From Corbicula japonica (lineage: Eukaryota > Mollusca > Bivalvia > Venerida > Cyrenidae), in assembly GCA_038501625.1 (NCBI GenBank), contig JAZAYU010000015.1, forward strand, positions 8,640,991 to 8,704,990: DNA of 64,000 nucleotides, given 5' to 3'. Position 1 is the first letter of the stretch. The number at the start of each line of letters is the position of its first letter. Shown in pieces: positions 61,701 to 64,000 of this stretch. The position numbers and the translations under genes are program-made. Under the pieces are notes generated by a model. It was not told where the DNA came from, ran no database searches, and saw only the letters and a list, made by a program, of their open reading frames with translations.

Positions 61701-63451
61701 AAACAGTTGTAACTGTATATGAATAAAGAAGGTAGTTACTAAGTACTATTTTGCACTTAACAGTCAACACACATGTTGCTTCATTATAATTGTAAATTAT
61801 TTTGACAGTGCGGCAGAACTCGGCAAGTATAGAAGATATTGTCCCGTTCCCTGAAGACATGCAAGTGGAGAAGGTTAATCATAAAGGCGCGCACAGTGCA
61901 TGTAGTACTAACAACATACAGGAATCCATTCCCCGAACAGAGAGTAGTGTCAGCTCCACCAGTACCGATTCGTTGACGGAGACTATAGAAAATAGCGAGT
62001 GTCGCAGCGGGACCTGCAGCTACCAGCAGCGGAGGCAGTGTGCTGGGCTACTGAGATGCTACAATGCTTCAAACAGGACTGTTCAGGTTCTTATCTTTCC
62101 TCCTGCCATCTGTATCATGTATCCATTCCTGATGATCTAGATCTAGGCTGTTTGCCTATGCATTACATCCATATCCCATAGAGGAATGAGATACATGTAG
62201 ATCCTGTCCAAGGGTTTTCAGTGCTAGAACATTGATGTCAGTGACGCTGGAATCTAAGAATTTAACAACGAACCTTGAATGGATAAGATTTAGGTCCATA
62301 TAATTATATAAGTATCATTCACGTGTGTTGGGTAAAGATCGCATTATCTGGCCCAAGTGAAATATGCACAAGGGCGGTAACGAGGCTCTGCCTAAGTGCA
62401 TATTTCACGAGGGCCAGATCACGCGATCTTTACCCAACAAAAGTGAATGATACTTTCTCTTGCTTACTGTATTTATCCTGTAAATTTTTCTTTACACTTC
62501 TTTTTTATAGTAGCGGAGTGATATACGAGACATTCCGTCATTTATTCATAACTGCGCAAGACATCATTATGTCATATAAGGCGCGTGACTCAATCTACAT
62601 GGGGGTGTAGGATTGAAATTTCCTACACAGGTAAAGACACTGGATGACCTGATCTGGTATGCAAGAATATGACTGTCTGCATCCTTTGACTTTCTCAGTA
62701 TTAATTAAAGTGGAAAGTACTTGTTTGGCAATCTGTATAACTTAAGTTTTTTATTAAACCCTGATGATTTTGTTACTGCAGACACAGGTGCGGGATGTGG
62801 TTGATACAGAGGTGAAGGTCAGACATCCAAAGCCAGCAGATGATTACCAGACCGGAAGATTCCTTATACTGCTGCTCGTCATGCAGATATCTATGTTTAT
62901 GGTAATTTTACAAGTCAATTTGTTATGAACGTAACGTCGTTTAGACTTTAGGCGTGCTTTTCATGTGACGTCGATGACCTCACTTATGTTGTCGTTACAT
63001 ACATATCATTTCAAAAATAAAAGGTCAAACCAGAAGTACTGTTTCTCTCCACTATAGGATTGCATACCCATCACACCATTTTTAACCATGGAAATCCTTA
63101 AAACTCAGGACCCACCAGGGAAAATAATATAACTGCATGACTTGAGGCCTGCGAAAAAATACAAATCGGCATTCATGCGAAAATTCCTCCCGCAACAGTT
63201 ATTGACCATTGTTGTGTCATTTGCTAATTTTGTCCCAGAAAAATTAAATGATATGACACTTTGCAATATTGAATCGTACTCATTTTCCCGAGCCTGATAA
63301 ATGGGAAATGAAAATCCTTAAAAAAAAACTAATCCCACAATTTGTTTTCTTCTAGGGTTTGTTTCTATGTACCTGGAGATTGTTCAATGATGTGAAGTCT
63401 GGGATCTATGTAGAAATTGAATTTCTCGACAGCTTCTTTAACTATGGACAG
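46761..63451 (+). CDS. GPR155: GPR155/LYCHOS-like lysosomal cholesterol-sensing protein, 13 coding exons (3' end beyond window)
   Basis: In vertebrates GPR155 (LYCHOS) is a lysosomal membrane protein joining a PIN/auxin-carrier-like transporter domain to a GPCR-like domain; it senses cholesterol and promotes mTORC1 signalling through GATOR1. Coding exons are 46801-47239, 47767-48051, 48746-48860, 53503-53671, 54491-54646, 55324-55407, 56162-56370, 56717-56810, 59732-59918, 60568-60720, 61809-62086, 62782-62901 and 63356-63451. All introns are GT..AG and phases match, giving 795 codons without a stop. About 16 hydrophobic segments are visible. Residues 1-390 are the transporter part, 390-580 are further membrane segments, 580-725 a Ser/Cys-rich soluble loop. 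The last exon has the conserved S-G-I-Y-V-E-I-E-F-L-D. Human GPR155 is about 870 residues, so the DEP domain remains outside. An acceptor (TTTTCAG|, 46760) precedes 40 nt of 5' UTR. Confidence 0.92.
46801..47239 (+). CDS. GPR155: GPR155-like coding exon 1 (residues 1-146)
   Basis: Encodes the luminal N terminus with N-S-S and N-V-T glycosylation sites, then four membrane segments. The second carries the family signature G-K-F-C-L-P-A-L-L-F-K. The start is the first ATG after an acceptor at 46760. The exon ends ATT A|GTAAGT. Confidence 0.92.
47767..48051 (+). CDS. GPR155: GPR155-like coding exon 2 (residues 147-241)
   Basis: Begins after CATTTCAG and encodes 'A-L-Y-S-N-S-H-P-E-Y-L-Q-Y-I-Y-L-I-A-P', strongly conserved in GPR155, plus two membrane segments. 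A near-identical acceptor (AATTTCAG|TAAAAG) lies 58 nt upstream and would break the frame. Ends TTA G|GTAAGA. Confidence 0.9.
48746..48860 (+). CDS. GPR155: GPR155-like coding exon 3 (residues 242-279)
   Basis: G-N-A-F-S-A-T-A-L-F-Y-L-G-L-N-L-V-G, a conserved transporter-domain helix. Acceptor CTTGTAG, donor AAAAG|GTAAGT. Confidence 0.9.
49040..49636 (+). mobile_element. Helitron-like element with internal tandem repeat of about 175 bp
   Basis: Starts near 'tcgccctttcgaagaaatggcga'. It holds three units ('cgttggctataacattgccatttctcaat...gttatgcccctttttgtacttggattttgac') and ends 'gagggcgacacaagtgttc...cacccatCTAGT'. A CTAG|T end with internal satellite units fits bivalve Helitron/Helentron-type non-autonomous elements (inference). 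Confidence 0.6.
49680..49890. mobile_element. Family C MITE in GPR155 intron 3
   Basis: 'tgtaggtccggatacgccagc...gagcaggatctacac', then a mirrored half ending 'ggacaaaagggttaaa'. Confidence 0.65.
50081..50226. mobile_element. Palindromic repeat family E, copy 2
   Basis: 'gggcctaagatcattaaactgagataggagaccagtctcaaa' mirrored by 'tttgagactggtctccagttttaattttaagatcttgagccc', with 'ctgattggctgaaatgg' in the loop. Confidence 0.75.
50280..50460. mobile_element. Short TIR element (ACAGTGAAACCTG ends)
   Basis: Left 'acagtgaaacctgccttagcagccac' is mirrored by right 'gtggctgctaaagacaggttttactgt'. Repeated 'cagccacctg' sits inside. Looks like a Tc1/mariner- or pogo-type MITE. Confidence 0.7.
50619..52795 (+). 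mobile_element. Helitron-like element with two internal satellites
   Basis: Starts near 'cgctcgactattcgaagaataggggagctatcc' and ends near 'agcgggggcatccatgtcctttgatcacatttCTAGT'. The interior has about four units of a 165-bp repeat (50680-51190; 'aaatatgcactttggtccataactt') and nine of a 145-bp repeat (51196-52560; 'ggtcaaggtcactgttactaaaaatagaa'). It fills about half of GPR155 intron 3. Open frames here are by-products of the satellites. Confidence 0.7.
53503..53671 (+). CDS. GPR155: GPR155-like coding exon 4 (residues 280-336)
   Basis: Includes M-Y-G-F-L-Y-G-T-F-P-S-A-P-S-V, the conserved 'YGTFP-APxV' of the family. Acceptor AATTTCAG, donor GTT|GTAAGT. Confidence 0.92.
53711..53938 (+). 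mobile_element. Helitron-like short element, CTAGT end
   Basis: 'tatgcccccacaagtgtcca...atcttgtggcattaactcctc...gtgtagatgatctcaaagaaa...tctgagtacacattCTAGTT'. About 70% like 57160-57418. Confidence 0.55.
54033..54228. mobile_element. Hairpin MITE with CAGGG ends and 5-bp target duplication
   Basis: CAGGGCTCTCACTAGA...TCTAGTGAGAGCCCTG flanked by TTCCT on both sides. The inner part repeats 'ggagaag' motifs in both orientations. Confidence 0.7.
54491..54646 (+). CDS. GPR155: GPR155-like coding exon 5 (residues 337-388)
   Basis: A membrane helix (I-A-T-G-M-V-V-S-T-F-L-S-A-P-L-M) closing the transporter domain, then 'G-T-S-F-D-L-S-V-I-S-V'. Acceptor TTTTCAG, donor AAT|GTATGA. Confidence 0.9.
54681..54800. 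repeat. 120-bp inverted repeat
   Basis: 'aatcaagtgaattcatattggcc' mirrored by 'ggccaatgtgaattcacttgatt', with smaller 'ggccaaggg' / 'cccaaggcc' pairs inside. It starts 34 nt after exon 5. Confidence 0.75.
55080..55235. mobile_element. Family C MITE, diverged copy in intron 5
   Basis: Contains 'tcaggatccacactgtttgc' and 'gcagatctatatctacactgg'. Ends are decayed. Confidence 0.5.
55324..55407 (+). CDS. GPR155: GPR155-like coding exon 6 (residues 389-416)
   Basis: A helix V-W-L-F-L-L-L-F-L-S followed by a basic loop. Acceptor ATTGCAG, donor CCAG|GTATGA. Confidence 0.88.
55440..55620. mobile_element. Family D MITE, copy 2
   Basis: TA|CCGTCATTGTTTGAAAATAAG...GACAATGACGG|TA. Begins 32 nt after the exon 6 donor. 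Confidence 0.8.
55676..55812. mobile_element. Family C MITE, single-palindrome copy
   Basis: 'ttaaccctttcctccataaatacgc...gtgtagatccagatcagccgg...gatctggatctacactgg...aaaggaaatggttaa': one palindrome instead of two, so a short form or internal deletion. Confidence 0.75.
56162..56370 (+). CDS. GPR155: GPR155-like coding exon 7 (residues 417-485)
   Basis: Two membrane segments (T-L-A-C-I-G-M-I-I-Y-D-G and F-V-I-L-L-V-G-V-L-S-T-R-S-F-A) of the GPCR-like half. Acceptor ATTGCAG, donor GG|GTAGGT. Confidence 0.9.
56717..56810 (+). CDS. GPR155: GPR155-like coding exon 8 (residues 486-517)
   Basis: Helix F-P-V-L-C-T-G-I-L-L-L-L-G, then a His/Asp-rich loop. Acceptor GTTTCAG, donor CAG|GTTTGT. Confidence 0.88.
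56862..57087. mobile_element. Family C MITE in intron 8
   Basis: 'ataaccctatacttcatatatacg' to 'gtagtaaagggttaatt', with both palindromes present. Confidence 0.7.
57160..57418 (+). mobile_element. Helitron-like short element, CTAGT end
   Basis: 'tatgccccacaaagtgggaggcatatagtg...ccatccgtccgtac...agagttatgccccttt...tctgaggacacattCTAGTT'. Confidence 0.6.
57515..58060. mobile_element. Family C MITE pair with family E inserted
   Basis: A full copy (about 57515-57750, 'ccctttcctccatagaca' to 'ggaggaaagagtta') is followed by a second copy. That second copy is interrupted at 57880-58002 by the family E palindrome ('cccaagatcataaaactgag...ctcagttatataaccttgggc'). Confidence 0.7.
58128..58528. mobile_element. 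400-bp TIR element (ACAGTAAAACTTT ends)
   Basis: Left 'ctacagtaaaactttaagaactcgaa' is mirrored by right 'caagttttcgaagtttcactgta'. No ORF. Likely Tc1/mariner-group MITE. Confidence 0.6.
58821..59040. mobile_element. Family C MITE in intron 8, second
   Basis: TTAA|CCCTTTCCTCCATAGATA...AATGGAGGAAAGGG|TTAC, so the right target site carries one change. The left palindrome is shortened ('gatctggatcagccgtctgatcagg'). Confidence 0.8.
59340..59522. mobile_element. Family C MITE, diverged copy
   Basis: 'ggccagatcagctggcacac...tgtagatccagatcagatgg...ttatctggatccacactgg'. Ends not preserved. Abuts family D copy 3. Confidence 0.55.
59525..59706. mobile_element. Family D MITE, copy 3, next to an acceptor
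   Basis: TA|CCGTCATTGTTCGAATATAAG...ATTCAAACAATGACGG|TA. Ends 25 nt before coding exon 9. Confidence 0.85.
59732..59918 (+). CDS. GPR155: GPR155-like coding exon 9 (residues 518-579)
   Basis: Helix A-I-L-S-V-V-V-L-S-I-C-S-I-I-N-I, then a basic/acidic cytosolic stretch ending L-L-P. Acceptor AATTTCAG, donor CTG|GTAACA. Confidence 0.9.
60568..60720 (+). CDS. GPR155: GPR155-like coding exon 10 (residues 580-630)
   Basis: Soluble, Ser/Thr/Lys-rich, then a Cys cluster (S-C-A-G-C-T-E-D-C). Acceptor TCTGCAG, donor ACTG|GTATGA. It belongs to the large loop that in the vertebrate protein contributes to GATOR1 signalling. Confidence 0.88.
60765..61250. mobile_element. Two tandem family C MITE copies in intron 10
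   Basis: The first runs from 'aaacctttcctccattgata' to about 61000. The second continues through 'gcatgtgcaaccagtgaagatcc' to 'gagtaaaggattaaa'. Confidence 0.65.
61809..62086 (+). CDS. GPR155: GPR155-like coding exon 11 (residues 631-723)
   Basis: Entirely soluble; a long Ser/Thr-rich stretch (S-S-V-S-S-T-S-T-D-S-L-T-E-T) and a second Cys cluster (C-R-S-G-T-C-S-Y). Acceptor TTGACAG, donor CAG|GTTCTT. Likely the least conserved part of the protein. Confidence 0.85.
62782..62901 (+). CDS. GPR155: GPR155-like coding exon 12 (residues 724-763)
   Basis: Ends with membrane helix F-L-I-L-L-L-V-M-Q-I-S-M-F-M. Acceptor CTGCAG, donor ATG|GTAATT. Confidence 0.88.
63356..63451 (+). CDS. GPR155: GPR155-like coding exon 13 (residues 764-795)
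   Basis: G-L-F-L-C-T-W-R-L-F followed by S-G-I-Y-V-E-I-E-F-L-D-S-F-F-N, a strongly conserved GPR155 segment. Acceptor TTCTAG, donor CAG|GTGAGA. The gene continues past the right edge. Confidence 0.92.
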
Positions 63452-63773
63452 GTGAGAACTGTTTTATTATTTTTATTACAATGAAACCCCTCTATTAAGT
63501 CCACCTCAGGGGCTGCACAAAAGTGGTCTCAGTAGTGGGGTGTTCTTAACATCTGGGTAGAAAATAGTGCAAAAATGTTGAAAAGGACATTGAAAAACTG
63601 GTCTTATTATTGTGGGAGTCTTAATTTTGAGATGGTCTTTTTAAAATGTTTTACTGCATTTTTATTATTTCATCACCTTAGTGCAATCATAGTACAAGTT
63701 ACAATAAAATAAGGAGATACCGTCCAACCTGTGCTAAAGACCATATTTCATTTGTTCCACTGACTGTTTTTAA

Positions 63774-63956
63774 CCCTTTCCTGTACAGACACACCTTTAT
63801 TGCTAGGGCGAACAGTTTAGATCCAGATCAGCCGGCACATCCGTGCCGTCTGATCAGGATCTAAACTGTTCGCTTTTTTATTCATTAGGTTATTTCTGAC
63901 CAAAATGCGACCAGTGCAGATCCAGATCAGACGGCACGTATATATCCAGGAAAGGG
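63774..63956. mobile_element. Family C MITE with intact TTAA pair, internally shortened
   Basis: TTAA|CCCTTTCCTGTACAGACA...ATATATCCAGGAAAGGG|TTAA. The right palindrome has lost its second half ('gatcagacggcacgtatata'). Confidence 0.85.
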
Positions 63957-64000
63957 TTAAAGAATAATTTCACCTGTAAAACACCTTTCAAAAATCACTT

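Overview
The window looks like a stretch of a bivalve mollusc nuclear genome (inference). It is AT-rich, its genes have short exons with GT..AG introns, it carries invertebrate sarcoplasmic calcium-binding protein (SCP) genes, and its long noncoding stretches are packed with small DNA transposons, LINE fragments and satellite-bearing elements of the kind common in clams. The species cannot be fixed from the sequence.

Region 1 (1 to about 20.1 kb) holds three SCP paralogs. SCP-A is the 3' end of a plus-strand gene cut by the left window edge (2-241). SCP-B (coding 4926-6795) and SCP-C (coding 17509-18940) are minus-strand genes with the same layout: a 5' untranslated exon with a TATA-like box, a short exon with the start codon, and a long terminal exon. 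Between them lie repeat families, tRNA-like SINE copies, a decayed LINE 3' end (9374-10742, minus), a fold-back element with short motif arrays (about 11726-12431) and a 2.77-kb terminal-inverted-repeat (TIR) element with a clean 5-bp target duplication (14032-16800).

Region 2 (20.1-34.5 kb) is mostly repeats. Inside it lies a compact three-exon gene for a small secreted cysteine-rich peptide (24080-25148). It has a TATA box, signal peptide exon, propeptide exon, six-cysteine mature exon and AATAAA, with both introns in phase 1. I could assign it to no known family, and it is the most interesting object here. A second LINE fragment lies at 32121-32489.

Region 3 (34.5-46.7 kb) has a 2.2-kb long-TIR element, a 928-bp TA-flanked element, an unrecognised open stretch near 37.6 kb, and a change of repeat families.

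Region 4 (46.76-63.45 kb and beyond the right edge) is a plus-strand orthologue of GPR155/LYCHOS, the lysosomal PIN-transporter/GPCR-like cholesterol sensor. Thirteen coding exons (795 codons) are present and every junction keeps frame; the C-terminal DEP-domain exons lie outside the window. Its introns are filled with a TTAA-flanked nested-palindrome MITE, a TA-flanked MITE that twice sits next to exons, and Helitron-like elements with internal satellites.

The genes do not form an operon or an obvious pathway. The SCP genes are a local duplication cluster; the peptide gene and GPR155 are independent neighbours.
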